A stretch of DNA of 64,000 nucleotides. Origin: Haloprofundus salilacus. Lineage in GTDB: Archaea; Halobacteriota; Halobacteria; Halobacteriales; Haloferacaceae. The notes beneath the pieces were generated by a model, which did no database searches, was not told where the DNA came from, and saw only the letters and a list, made by a program, of their open reading frames with translations. Every line of letters begins with the position of its first letter. Position 1 is the stretch's first letter. The translations under genes were made by a program, and so were the position numbers. Of the stretch, positions 51,728 through 61,020 are shown piece by piece. The DNA lies in assembly GCF_020150815.1 (NCBI RefSeq), contig NZ_CP083723.1, forward strand, positions 1,612,001 through 1,676,000. Direction: 5' to 3'.

Positions 51728-52047
51728 CCTGCTGAAAAGACTTCGGGGAAACCAACAGACGGTGAAGCAGAACGCCGGGGAACGAAGCCGACTCTACTCC
51801 TGCCGAACGCGGGACGCACACCGTTTCACCCGGCGACACTCGCACCGCTCGACGTGGCAGCGTTTTCTCGTACTCTACTCGACACCGGCGCCAGTGTGCC
51901 GACGCGGCGACGAAAAGCGCGAGCGAGCGAATGGTCGACTCACCGTCTCTCGCGAGCGTGACGCGAAGACGCACGAGGCTGCAAACTCCCGACGCTACTC
52001 GCGGGGTAGTCGGAAAAATGATGTGTTGCCGGCGGGGACCCGAGGGT

Positions 52048-52242
52048 ATGGACCTCACTCCACGCGAGCGGAAAGCCCTCCGCGAGTACAAACTTCGACG
52101 ACTCATCTCGCTGGGGTTTTTCGTCGCATTTCTCGTCGCGGTGGGGACGACTCAGTTCGACGGCGACGGAGAGATCGCCGCCGTTCTCTCACTGGCTTCG
52201 CTCGTGCTCACCGTCGTCATCGGGATGCGCCTGTGGCGCTGA
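52048..52242 (+). CDS. Small two-helix membrane protein
   Basis: The 64 residues have a basic, helical N-terminus (MDLTPRERKALREYKLRRL), a helix (ISLGFFVAFLVAVGTT), an acidic loop (FDGDGE), and a second helix (IAAVLSLASLVLTVVIGM). The inner ATG at 52048 is chosen because the upstream frame is arginine-rich. The positive-inside pattern supports a genuine membrane protein. The function is unknown. It lies just left of the TnpB element. Confidence 0.65.
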   Translation: MDLTPRERKALREYKLRRLISLGFFVAFLVAVGTTQFDGDGEIAAVLSLASLVLTVVIGMRLWR

Positions 52243-52416
52243 GTACCTCTCGACGCGATTGACGGGACGAGCCATCGATCCATCTTCCTGCAAGGAGGGA
52301 ATCCCGCCCTTTAGGGCGGAAGGGAATCTGACAACTGCTGAACTAACCACGTTCTGATGCTCGGCCCGAATGCCGACCGTGATTATTAACTTACGTAATT
52401 TCTTACGTTTTTGTGG

Positions 52417-52578
52417 ATGAGAGCCGATTTCGATATGGAGCGAGGCGGGCCACTTCACGAAGCCGTGAAGCAATACGCCCGCGATCACGGGATACGCCAC
52501 TCCCGCGCGTACCCTGAACTCCTTCGCAAAGCACTCGAATCCGAAGGCTACAATGCCAACGGCCCAGACAGCGAATAA
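52417..52578 (+). CDS. Small helix-rich protein preceding tnpB
   Basis: The 53 residues begin MRADFDMERGGPLHEAV and continue with two helices (KQYARDHGIRHSRAYPELL and RKALESEGY), possibly a ribbon-helix-helix or HTH fold. The last 26 bases overlap the tnpB start at 52553 in another frame, so the two are translationally coupled. I recall similar leader ORFs before haloarchaeal tnpB genes but know no function. A regulator of TnpB or of its RNA is possible. Confidence 0.6.
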   Translation: MRADFDMERGGPLHEAVKQYARDHGIRHSRAYPELLRKALESEGYNANGPDSE

Positions 52579-53827
52579 AACACTGGAAGCCACACTCGCA
52601 CCACCCACGCGGTACAAAGAGCAACGCCTCCAGCAAACACTGTCTGAATACCGAGACGCACTCGAAGACGCCTTCGAGCAACACTGTACGACGATGAGCG
52701 CCACCAACGACGTGGTGACACCGTACAACCTGCCGTATCAAGCGAAAGACGCCCTCAAATCCTACGTCCCGAAACTCCACAAGACGTACAACGCCAAAGA
52801 GTTGGACGACGAACATCTGCTTAGGTTTGTTAATCGAGCCGGGAAGTTCGACTGTGACTCCTCGCGTGAATACGAAATCTGTTGGAATGTTCCGCAACCC
52901 GGTCGCGGAACCAACTTCTGGATACCACTCCGACTGAATCCAGATCAGCAAGAAATGTGGGACGAGATGCTCGATGAGGAATCGAGTACCAAAGTGGGCG
53001 AACTTCGCTTGCAGAAACACCGAAAGACGTGGACGCTCCACGTCACCGTCGAATACGAAATCGAGGCCACCTCTGAACTTCCTGAGAACCCGACTCGGGT
53101 TGGATTCGATATTGGTGAGTCGATGTTGGTCACGAGCTGTGCCCTCCAGCACGACACTCCCACGAAACCACTGTTAATCAACGGGAAAGGAGCCAAGCGA
53201 ATCCGCAAAGAGATGTTCACGCCGCTCAAGCGACTCCAAGAGCGAGACGCTTCAGAGTGGCGTATCGAGGAACGCTTCTCGTACTACCAGAACCGACTCA
53301 CAGACATTATCGAGAAGGCGTCTCGTGAGTCCGTCGAATACGCCAAGCGATTCGAGAACCCCGTCATCGTGATGGAGGATTTGGCTTATATCCGCGAGTC
53401 GCTGGACTACGGGAAGTATATGAATCGACGCCTGCACTCGTGGGCGTTCGCTCGCTTGCAGGGACGTATCGAGGATAAGGCGAAGGATGAGGGGATTCCG
53501 GTTCGGTACGTCCACCCGCAGTACACCTCGCAGACGTGCCACTCGTGCAAGCACATCGGGTATCGCCCTCGACAAGCCGAGTTCAAGTGCAAGAACCCAG
53601 AGTGCCACGTATCGACGTTATAAGCAGATATTAACGCGAGTGCGAACATCGCACGTCGCGTAGACCCGTGGGGAGAGAGCCTGCCGTGGAAACAGACAGG
53701 CAATGACTCGCCACAGGACGGGAGCGGTTGTGACACCGCCACGACTCAGTGTGAGCAGAGCGGGACCCCCTCGCAGATGACACTCACAACGTTTCAAGAG
53801 TCGGAACCCACTGCCAGTGACGACTAA
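52553..53827 (+). pseudogene. tnpB: RNA-guided nuclease TnpB interrupted by an in-frame stop
   Basis: This is a TnpB homologue. Its RuvC parts are GFDIGESM (first Asp) and VIVMEDLAYI (Glu), with a zinc finger CHSCKHIG and CKNPEC. The frame stops with TAA at 53621-53623. It then continues without shift as ADINASANIARRVDPWGES to a natural stop at 53825-53827. The third RuvC aspartate (in ADINASANIA) lies after the stop, so the 356-residue product would be catalytically dead. Either the gene is a recent pseudogene, or the truncated form acts as an RNA-guided DNA binder without cleavage. Confidence 0.85.
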
Positions 53828-53881
53828 CTGGCATTCCCACCGTGTGGGAAGCCCCGTCGTTTACGACGGGGAGGATGTCAC
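53828..53881 (+). ncRNA. Probable 3' end of the omega-RNA (right-end hairpins)
   Basis: TnpB elements make a guide RNA from their right end. Here the hairpins ttcccac-cgt-gtgggaa and ccccgtcg-ttta-cgacgggg, followed by gaggatgtcac, form the expected scaffold end. The guide would be the next 15-20 bases of flanking DNA, starting about 53882. The 5' limit lies within tnpB and cannot be placed. Confidence 0.5.
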
Positions 53882-53996
53882 CAGACGATTCGCCTCCGAC
53901 CACTCGCTTCTGACTAGTAGGCCTGTAACTCTCTGCCCTCCGAATCGTGGACGTCCGAACGATAGTTCGTATCGCAAAGGGTAGTTTATGAGGCCG

Positions 53997-55136
53997 TCAT
54001 CGACCGTCGACGAACCGCTCGATGCGGTTCATCGCCGTCCGGAGTTCGTCGAGACCGGTTGCGTAGGAGATGCGGAGGTGACCCTCGCCGCCGACGCCGA
54101 AGACGCTGCCAGGGACGACGGCGACGTCTTCCTGTCGGAGGAGTTCCTCGGCGAACCGTTCGTCGTCGCCGCCGCAGTGCGGGAAGGCGTAGAACGCGCC
54201 GCGAGCCTCGAAGCAGTCCAGCCCCATCTCGTCGAACCGTGAGAGGACGAACCGGCGGCGACGGTCGTACTGGTCACGCATCTCGACGACTTCATCGCCG
54301 CACGACTGCAGCGCTTCGAGCGCGGCGTATTGAGCCGTCGTCGGCGCCGAGAGCATCGAATACTGGTGGATACGGTTCATCGCCCGGATCGCCTCCGGCG
54401 GTCCCAGCGCGTAGCCGAGTCGAAGTCCCGTCATTGCGTAGGCTTTCGAGAAGCCGTTGAAGACGACCGTTCGCTCGCGCATCCCCGGCAGCGTCGCGAT
54501 GGAGGTGTGTTCGCCCTCGTACGTGAGCGCGGCGTAGATCTCGTCGGAGAGCACCGTGAGGTCGTGTTCGACGGCGAACTCCGCGACGGCTTCGAGTTCC
54601 GAGCGACTCATCGTCGCGCCGGTCGGGTTGTTCGGGTAGCAAAGCATCAGCGCCTCCGCGTCTCCGGCTCCCGCGTTCGCCAAGTCCTCGTAGGTCAGCG
54701 CGAAGTCGTTCTCCGGACGCGTCGGCACCGCTAGCGGTTGGCCGCCGGCGAAGACGACGCCCGGCACGTACGAGATGTACGACGGTTGGTGGACGGCGAC
54801 TCGGTCACCGGGGTCGACGAACGCCCGCATCGCGACGTCGAGCGCCTCGCTCGCGCCGGTCGTCACGAGAATCTCCTCGTCCGGGTCGTAGTCGAGGTCG
54901 TAGCGCTGGACGTGGTCGGCGATCTCGGTCCGCAACTCGCGCATCCCGCGGTTCGCCGTGTAGGAGGTGCGACCGCGTTCGAGCGAGTCGATGGCGGCCG
55001 TTCTGGCGGCCCACGGCGCGCTGAAGTCGGGTTCGCCGACGCCCAGCGAGATGACCTCCTCTTTCTCCTCGGCGAGCTCGAAGAACCGCCGAATACCCGA
55101 CGGCGGCACGCGTTCGACTCGATCTGCGATTCTCAT
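53997..55136 (-). CDS. Class I/II aminotransferase (aromatic/aspartate type)
   Basis: This PLP-dependent aminotransferase has 379 residues. It shows SLGVGEPDFSAPW at the N-terminus, TTGASEALDVAMRAF, CYPNNPTGATMS, LSDEIYAALTYEG, the PLP lysine in FNGFSKAYAMTGLRLGYALG, and LRISYATG near the end. Specificity (aspartate, aromatic or other) is not set by the sequence. Its start overlaps the stop of an Lrp gene by four bases. Lrp-aminotransferase pairs such as lrpA1/aspB3 are known in Halobacterium, so regulation by the coupled Lrp is likely. Confidence 0.9.
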   Translation of the reverse strand: MRIADRVERVPPSGIRRFFELAEEKEEVISLGVGEPDFSAPWAARTAAIDSLERGRTSYTANRGMRELRTEIADHVQRYDLDYDPDEEILVTTGASEALDVAMRAFVDPGDRVAVHQPSYISYVPGVVFAGGQPLAVPTRPENDFALTYEDLANAGAGDAEALMLCYPNNPTGATMSRSELEAVAEFAVEHDLTVLSDEIYAALTYEGEHTSIATLPGMRERTVVFNGFSKAYAMTGLRLGYALGPPEAIRAMNRIHQYSMLSAPTTAQYAALEALQSCGDEVVEMRDQYDRRRRFVLSRFDEMGLDCFEARGAFYAFPHCGGDDERFAEELLRQEDVAVVPGSVFGVGGEGHLRISYATGLDELRTAMNRIERFVDGR

Positions 55137-55621
55137 GGGGAGATCGAGAGGCGGTCGTCGTCGTCTTTTTCGCCGAAGGAGACGCCGCGTTCCTTGTACG
55201 TCTCCATGACGAAGTGCGTCACCGTCTGCGTGACCTCCGGAATCGGCGCGATCTGTTCGGCGACGAAGCGCGACACGTCGTGCATCGAGTCGCCTTCGAT
55301 GCTCACCGCGAAGTCGTAGTCGCCGGAGATGAGTCGCAGCGACGCGACTTGGGGGAACTTCGCGATGCGCCGGGAGATGTCGTCGTACCCCGTCTCCCGG
55401 TCGAGCTCGACGTTGAGCTCGATCTCCGCTTGCACGTGCTCTTCGTCCAGTCGGCTCCAGTCCACGATGGCCTGATAGCCGCGGACAACGCCGTCGGCCT
55501 CCAACGAGTCGATGCACTCCTCGACCGTCGCCTCGTCGAGACCCGTCTGTTGGGCGAGGTCGGTGGTGTCTTCGCGAGCGTTCGACAAGAGGAGTTCCAG
55601 AATCTCCCGTCTATCATCCAT
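55133..55621 (-). CDS. Lrp/AsnC family regulator coupled to the aminotransferase gene
   Basis: The 162 residues have an N-terminal HTH (DDRREILELLLSNAREDTTDLAQQTGLDEATVEECIDSLE, read in parts) and a RAM domain with ISGDYDFAVSIEG. A short acidic tail ends in DRLSISP. The last four bases are the ATG of the aminotransferase gene. The regulator therefore probably controls its own operon in response to an amino acid. It differs clearly from the Lrp protein at 6396-6824. Confidence 0.92.
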   Translation of the reverse strand: MDDRREILELLLSNAREDTTDLAQQTGLDEATVEECIDSLEADGVVRGYQAIVDWSRLDEEHVQAEIELNVELDRETGYDDISRRIAKFPQVASLRLISGDYDFAVSIEGDSMHDVSRFVAEQIAPIPEVTQTVTHFVMETYKERGVSFGEKDDDDRLSISP

Positions 55622-55873
55622 ACGCCTCCGTTATCGCCATCGATGTAAGGGTTTACGCACCGCGCAATGAATCACATGACGCGATATTGATTCGCCGCGA
55701 CTCCCGACTGTCAGCGTTCTCACCGCGACTCGTCCCGCGACGAGACGAACCCAAACAGGAGACGGTCTCTCGTCGGTGACTAGTACAACGTTCAAGTCGG
55801 TTCGAGTACACGTTACCAGACACGGAGTACGGTGTCGTGAATCGCCGCTGTCAGCCGGTCCGCGAGCCGTCCA

Positions 55874-58225
55874 ATGGGAGTTCTGATGGTAGTAATCGAA
55901 CCACTCGGTCACCACGAGCTGTTTCTCGTCATTACCCAGCTAGTGGTCTTGTTAGTCACCGCGCGGGCACTGGGCGAGGCGTTCAGTCGAATCGGACAGC
56001 CGACGGTCGTCGGCGAACTCCTCGCCGGGGTGCTTCTCGGACCGTCCGTCCTCGGTCTGGCGCTGCCTGGCGTCTACGATTCGCTGTTCGCGGTCTCGGA
56101 GAGTCAGTTCCATCTCCTCGAAATCGTCGCGTGGCTCGGGCTCATCATGCTGCTCGTCGTCACTGGTCTGGAGACGGACGTCGACCTCATCATCAGCAAG
56201 GGGCGAACGGCGGTCGTCCTCTCACTCGGGGGCATCCTCGTCCCTTTCGCGACCGGTTTCGCGTTGGGGTGGTACCTCCCGCTGGAGTTCATCGCCGCGC
56301 CCGAGCAGCGACTCGTGTTCAGTCTCTTTATCGCCACGGCGATGAGCATCTCCGCCATCCCGGTCATCGCCAAGGTGCTCATCGAACTCGACGTCATCCG
56401 TCGCGACGTCGGACAGCTCATCCTCGCGGCGGGAATGGTCGACGACACCCTGGGGTGGATTCTGCTCGCGACCGTCGCCGGACTCGCGCGCAGCGGCGTC
56501 GTCGACGTGAGCTCGGCGGCGACGACCGTTCTGTCGGTAGTCGTCTTCCTCGGCGTCGCGTTCACTGTCGGTCAGCGCTTCGTGCGCGAACTCGTACGCT
56601 GGGTCGACAACGTCGTCGGTGGAGAGATGGCGCTATTGACCACGCTGATGGCGCTGGCGCTCGCCGCGGGAGCCGTCACCCAGTTTCTGGGTCTGGAGGC
56701 GATTCTCGGCGCGTTCGTCGTTGGCATCCTCGTCGGCCAGGTCAAGCGCTTCGACTACAACCTCCGACACACGTTCGAGATAGTGACGCTCGGCATCTTC
56801 GCGCCCATCTTCTTCGCCATTGCCGGACTGCGGATGAACGTGGCGGCGCTGTTCGACCCGACAGTGTTCGCCGTCGGCCTCGTCGTCCTCGCGGTGGCGT
56901 GCTTCGGCAAGTTCGCGGGAATCATCGGGGCTTCGTGGGTCGCCGGGCTCTCGCGATGGGAGGGAATCACCATCGGCGGCGGGATGAACGCCCGCGGAGC
57001 GATGGAGATAATCGTCGCAACAATCGGCCTCGGACTGGGTATCCTGACGACGGAGATGTACAGCATTATCGTCATGATCGCTATCGTCACCTCGCTCATG
57101 GCGCCCACGGTCATGCGGTGGTCGATTCCGAAAATCGAAATAAGCGACGAGGAGCGTGCGCGACTCGAACAGGAGTCGCAGCGGCGGCGGAGCTTCGTCG
57201 ACGGAATCGCGACCATCCTGCTGCCGACCCGGTGCAGCCCCGACTCGCAGTTCGCCGCCCAGATCGTCGGTTCGTTGAGCCGCGACCAGGACATTGAGGT
57301 CACGAGCATGTATCTCGAGCATGCTGAGAAACGAGAGTCGAAAGCAAGGGTGGGAGCGACCCTCAAGTCGCTGGTCGGACTGCAGACCGACGACCGGCGA
57401 CGGACGAACGGCGGCGAAACTCGCTCCGACGACCACGACACCATGGCTGGCCGCACGTCTCCGAACGACTCGTCGACGGAACTGGGAGACGGGGAGACGT
57501 TCGGGGAGGAACGCACCGGCTGTCAACGGCTGATGAAAGCCCGCCTGAACCTCCCCAGTTCGCAGACGCGGACCATCGCTCGACCGACGCGTGGGAGTAC
57601 GACCGCGACGGTCCTCGAAGAGGCCGGCGAGGGGTATAGCCTCCTCGTAATCGGCGCCTCCGAACGCGGCACCCGGGTCGACGCCCCGCTGTTCGACGAG
57701 ACGATAGACGAGATAATCCGCGACGCTCCCTGCCCGGTGATGGTCACGAGCGCGAAGCGAAGCGACGACGAGGGAGACCGCCCGCAAGAGGAGGTTACGA
57801 TTCGACGGATTCTCCTACCGACGGTCGGCACCGAGTACAACCGCCACGCCGCGGAGGTGGCGTTCGCCATCGCGCGCGACCGAAACGCCGTCGTCGAGGT
57901 CGTCCACGTCGTCAGTCCACCGCCCGTCGACGAGCAGTTCGTCGACCGACCTGAAATGGAGTCGACGCTACGACTCGGCGAGGAGATCGTCGACGGCGAG
58001 GCGGACCTCGGCCGTCGGATAGGTGCGACGGTTCGCACGAACGTCTTCGTCGGCGAGGACGACCTCGAAGAGGAACTCGTCGCGCGAGCGACCGAGGGCG
58101 GTCATGACCTCGTCGTCCTCGGGAGCAATCTCAGGCCGCTGACCGGACGGGCGTACTTCGGTCACAGAGTCGACTACGTCATCCGAAACGCACCCTGTCC
58201 GGTCGTCGTTCTCAGTTCGGCCTGA
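55874..58225 (+). CDS. CPA2 cation:proton antiporter fused to two Usp domains
   Basis: The 783 residues contain a Na+/H+ (or K+/H+) exchanger core of 12 membrane segments (residues about 10-415), with GELLAGVLLGPSVLG and the ion-site region AAGMVDDTLGWI. Two universal-stress-protein domains follow in the cytoplasm: one from about 440 to 630 (ending SLLVIGASERGTRVDAP and RDAPCPVMVTS), with a roughly 60-residue disordered insert, and one from 635 to 783 (VVLGSNLRPLTGRAYFGHRVDYVI). The Usp domains probably bind nucleotide and gate transport. It is divergent from the Lrp gene. The truncated remnant at 27727-28275 belongs to the same broad class. Confidence 0.9.
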   Translation: MGVLMVVIEPLGHHELFLVITQLVVLLVTARALGEAFSRIGQPTVVGELLAGVLLGPSVLGLALPGVYDSLFAVSESQFHLLEIVAWLGLIMLLVVTGLETDVDLIISKGRTAVVLSLGGILVPFATGFALGWYLPLEFIAAPEQRLVFSLFIATAMSISAIPVIAKVLIELDVIRRDVGQLILAAGMVDDTLGWILLATVAGLARSGVVDVSSAATTVLSVVVFLGVAFTVGQRFVRELVRWVDNVVGGEMALLTTLMALALAAGAVTQFLGLEAILGAFVVGILVGQVKRFDYNLRHTFEIVTLGIFAPIFFAIAGLRMNVAALFDPTVFAVGLVVLAVACFGKFAGIIGASWVAGLSRWEGITIGGGMNARGAMEIIVATIGLGLGILTTEMYSIIVMIAIVTSLMAPTVMRWSIPKIEISDEERARLEQESQRRRSFVDGIATILLPTRCSPDSQFAAQIVGSLSRDQDIEVTSMYLEHAEKRESKARVGATLKSLVGLQTDDRRRTNGGETRSDDHDTMAGRTSPNDSSTELGDGETFGEERTGCQRLMKARLNLPSSQTRTIARPTRGSTTATVLEEAGEGYSLLVIGASERGTRVDAPLFDETIDEIIRDAPCPVMVTSAKRSDDEGDRPQEEVTIRRILLPTVGTEYNRHAAEVAFAIARDRNAVVEVVHVVSPPPVDEQFVDRPEMESTLRLGEEIVDGEADLGRRIGATVRTNVFVGEDDLEEELVARATEGGHDLVVLGSNLRPLTGRAYFGHRVDYVIRNAPCPVVVLSSA

Positions 58226-58391
58226 ACGCTGAACGTTCGGGGCGGTCGGTTCGACGCGCATCAGTTTTCGATACCGTTCGCTCGTCGGAGACGTCTCGGA
58301 CAGTGGTTCAGGTCGTTCGACCTGTCGCGGGGGCAGGAAGTCAACGGGACACGGAAAACCGCTTTTCTCACAGCCCGTGGTAGCCCAAAAC

Positions 58392-59738
58392 ATGACAACT
58401 ACCGGTGGAATTTCCGACTTCGCGCTCGAACTCGACTACGACGACCTCTCCGCGGAGACGAGAGACGCGCTCGAACGACGCGTGCTCGACTCCGTCGGGA
58501 TTGCCGTGGGCGCGATGGGTTCGGAGACCACCGAGAAGATTCGGACGACGGTCGAATCGATGAACGACGACGGCGCGTGTCGCCTCTGGGGGAGCGACCG
58601 GCGCGCGTCGCCGCCGGACGCGGCGATGCTGAACACGGCGCTGGTTCGGTATCTCGACTACATGGATTCGTACCTCGCCCCTGGCGAGACGCCGCACCCG
58701 AGCGACAACATCGCCGCCGTCGTCGCATGCGGCGAACTCGCCGACGCCTCCGGAGAGGAACTGCTCACTGCCGTCGCCGTCGCCTACGAGGTACAGGGCG
58801 CACTGGCGTACGCCGCGCCGGTGCGGAACAAAGGCTGGGACCACGTCACGCACACGGTTATCTCGGCGGCGGCGGGCGCGGCAAAGATACTGGACCTGGA
58901 CCGCGAACAGTTCCAAAACGCCGTCGGTATCGCCGCCACCGCGCACAACGCGCTCCGCGTGACGCGCACCGGCGGCATCAACGAGTGGAAGGGGGTCGCC
59001 TCCGCCAACGCCGCCCGAAACGCGGTGTACTCCGTCCTGCTCGCGCGCGACGGACTCGAGGGACCGACGGACGTCTTCGAGGGGCAGAAGGGGTGGATGC
59101 AGGTCGTCTCCGGCGAGTTCGACGCCGAGTTCACGAGCGGCGGCCGCGTCCACGACGTGATGGCCAAGAAGTACGTCGCCGAGACGTACGCGCAGTCGGC
59201 TGTCGAGGCGGTCATCGAACTGGTCGAGTCCGAGGAGATCGACGCCGACGACATCGACCTCATCCGCCTCGACACGTTCGCCGGGGCGAAACTCATCATC
59301 GGCGGCGGCGAGGGGAGTCGGTACAAGGTGCGGACGAAGGCGCAGGCCGACCACTCCTTACCGTACATGCTCGCCGTCGCCGCCATCGACCGCGACGTTT
59401 CGACCGCCCAGTACGAGGAGGCGCGCATCCAGCGCGAGGACGTCCAGAGCCTCCTCGAACACGTCATCGTCGAGGAGGACTCCGAACTGACCGATCGGTT
59501 CGAGGAGGGAGAGATGCCCGCAGTCGTCGAGATAGAGGCTGACGACGAGAGGTACCGAATCGAGAAGGACGCGTTCCCCGGTCACCCGAACGACCCGATG
59601 TCGTGGGAGCAGCTCGAAGGGAAGTTCGAGACGATGACTCGGGACCGGTACGACGACGAGCATCGCGAACGAATCGTGGAAACGGTGCGGAGTCTCGACG
59701 ATTCGGACGTCGCCGAACTGGTGTCGCTTCTCGACTGA
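58392..59738 (+). CDS. MmgE/PrpD family protein
   Basis: The 448 residues belong to the MmgE/PrpD fold, which includes 2-methylcitrate dehydratase, itaconate-forming cis-aconitate decarboxylase and iminodisuccinate epimerase. Typical parts are DSVGIAVGAMG, ALVRYLDYMDSYLAPGETPHPSDN, NAVGIAATAHNALR and QKGWMQVVSGEF. The substrate is not decided by the sequence. The second ATG (58392) is preferred because the first five residues are not conserved-looking. A ComA-like gene lies 142 bases downstream on the same strand, the same strand order as in a possible two-gene pathway. Confidence 0.88.
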   Translation: MTTTGGISDFALELDYDDLSAETRDALERRVLDSVGIAVGAMGSETTEKIRTTVESMNDDGACRLWGSDRRASPPDAAMLNTALVRYLDYMDSYLAPGETPHPSDNIAAVVACGELADASGEELLTAVAVAYEVQGALAYAAPVRNKGWDHVTHTVISAAAGAAKILDLDREQFQNAVGIAATAHNALRVTRTGGINEWKGVASANAARNAVYSVLLARDGLEGPTDVFEGQKGWMQVVSGEFDAEFTSGGRVHDVMAKKYVAETYAQSAVEAVIELVESEEIDADDIDLIRLDTFAGAKLIIGGGEGSRYKVRTKAQADHSLPYMLAVAAIDRDVSTAQYEEARIQREDVQSLLEHVIVEEDSELTDRFEEGEMPAVVEIEADDERYRIEKDAFPGHPNDPMSWEQLEGKFETMTRDRYDDEHRERIVETVRSLDDSDVAELVSLLD

Positions 59739-59880
59739 GCGCCCGACGGAACCGCTCGCCCGCAGCAGGACCGAGTCGAAACCAACCGACGAGGCGGAGA
59801 CTCCCGCCTGAACGGTAGTATCAGTCACACTGACGCGACTGAACGGCTAAGTCGCCGTCTCTGGTTCGTGTCCACGGACC

Positions 59881-60708
59881 ATGAGTGACAGAGCTTTCGA
59901 CTTCCTGAACCGAAACGAGCGCCCCGAGAAACCGCGCGAGCGAGGCATCACCGAGATTCGCGGTCCGTACTACGACCCGATGGGGAAACGCGAACTGCGC
60001 GACATCCTCGAAACCGTCGGACGGTACGTCGACATTTACAAGTTCTCCGGCGGGTCATTCGCGCTGATGGACGAGGAACCGCTCCGAGAGATCATCGACA
60101 CCTGCCACGAGTTCGACGTGCAGGTGTCGACCGGCGGCTTTATCGAGCGCGTGCTCGTCCGCGATCAGGGCCACGTCGGTGACTACCTCGCCGCCGCCGA
60201 GGAGTACGGCTTCGACATCGTCGAGATTTCGTCGGGCTTTCTCGCCATCGACGCCGACGATCTGGTCGCACTGACCGAACGCGTTCAAGAGTACGACATG
60301 AAGGCGAAACCCGAGGTGAACGTCCAGTTCGGCGCGGGCGGCGCGTCAAGCATCGAGGCGCTGGAGGAGGAGGGCGCTATCGACCCGCAACAGGCCGTCG
60401 ACGAGGCGAACCGCCACCTCGACGCGGGGGCGTACAAGGTGATGGTCGAATCCGAGGGCATCACCGAGCGCGTCCGCGACTGGCGCACCGACGTCGCGTT
60501 CGCCATCGCCGAGGGCGTCGGCGTTGAGAACTGCGTCTTCGAGGCAGCCGATCCGCCCGTCTTCGAGTGGTACATCAAGAACTTCGGGCCGAACGTCAAC
60601 CTGTTCGTCGACAACTCCCAGATCGTCGAGTTGGAGTGTATGCGCTCGGGGCTGTGGGGGAAGAAGGGCACGTGGGGGCGTATCGCGTCGTACGGCGGAG
60701 CGGAGTGA
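59881..60708 (+). CDS. Phosphosulfolactate synthase (ComA) family protein
   Basis: A TIM-barrel protein of 275 residues with the family pattern GITEIRGPYYDPM, YVDIYKFSGGSF, VSTGGFIERVL, DIVEISSGFLAID, KPEVNVQFGAGG, and a C-terminal GLWGKKGTWGRI. True ComA adds sulfite to PEP to make phosphosulfolactate for coenzyme M in methanogens. Haloarchaea have no coenzyme M, so the homologue here probably makes sulfolactate-type compounds or uses another nucleophile. It follows the MmgE/PrpD gene and may share its pathway. Confidence 0.85.
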   Translation: MSDRAFDFLNRNERPEKPRERGITEIRGPYYDPMGKRELRDILETVGRYVDIYKFSGGSFALMDEEPLREIIDTCHEFDVQVSTGGFIERVLVRDQGHVGDYLAAAEEYGFDIVEISSGFLAIDADDLVALTERVQEYDMKAKPEVNVQFGAGGASSIEALEEEGAIDPQQAVDEANRHLDAGAYKVMVESEGITERVRDWRTDVAFAIAEGVGVENCVFEAADPPVFEWYIKNFGPNVNLFVDNSQIVELECMRSGLWGKKGTWGRIASYGGAE

Positions 60709-60741
60709 GTCGTCCGGCTGGTGTTTCACCGAGCGCGCCGA

Positions 60742-60936
60742 TCAGGCGACCCAGCCGTCGCCGACGAGTTCGCCGACGATTTCCTTCCAGTCGTCGAACT
60801 CGACCGAACAGTGCGGGCTCTGCGAGAGGTGGGTCGGGAGGGCGTCGACGCCGTCGTCGAGCGCCGAGAGACAGAACGGACAGCGAGAGGTGTCCTCCCA
60901 CGCGTGAGTGAGATACGTGATGTGAGGAGTGTACAC
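60742..60936 (-). CDS. Small C2H2-type zinc-finger protein
   Basis: The 64 residues begin MYTPHITYLTHAW. One finger, CPFCLSALDDG, has its second pair in THLSQSPHC (a C2HC spacing). The end is acidic (FDDWKEIVGELVGDGW). Haloarchaea carry many such proteins, usually of unknown role. The hydrophilic composition and the converging neighbour stop support a gene. It is divergent from the EamA-type transporter gene. Confidence 0.6.
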   Translation of the reverse strand: MYTPHITYLTHAWEDTSRCPFCLSALDDGVDALPTHLSQSPHCSVEFDDWKEIVGELVGDGWVA

Positions 60937-61020
60937 GGTAGCGACGTGACGGCGGGAAGTAATTATAGCCCGACGGTTCGCATCGAAACGTTATATCCGA
61001 GTCGAAAACCCACCTCGTAC

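Larger units (their letters stand above)
51610..52047. other. Intergenic region upstream of the parA-like operon
   Basis: About 440 bases. The first 130 are AT-rich and hold the promoter and the repeat/palindrome cluster listed below. The remainder (51730-52047) is GC-richer, with no ORF I would support. Confidence 0.5.
52294..53881 (+). mobile_element. IS200/IS605-group element carrying only tnpB (IS1341-type)
   Basis: This element has no tnpA. It contains a short accessory ORF and an interrupted tnpB. The left end has a hairpin (ccgccc-ttta-gggcgg, 52304-52319) after gcaaggaggga. The right end has two hairpins (53834-53850 and 53852-53871) followed by gaggatgtcac, the usual haloarchaeal right-end motif of these elements. 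Without a tnpA it would need a transposase in trans. The exact ends are estimated. Confidence 0.75.
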
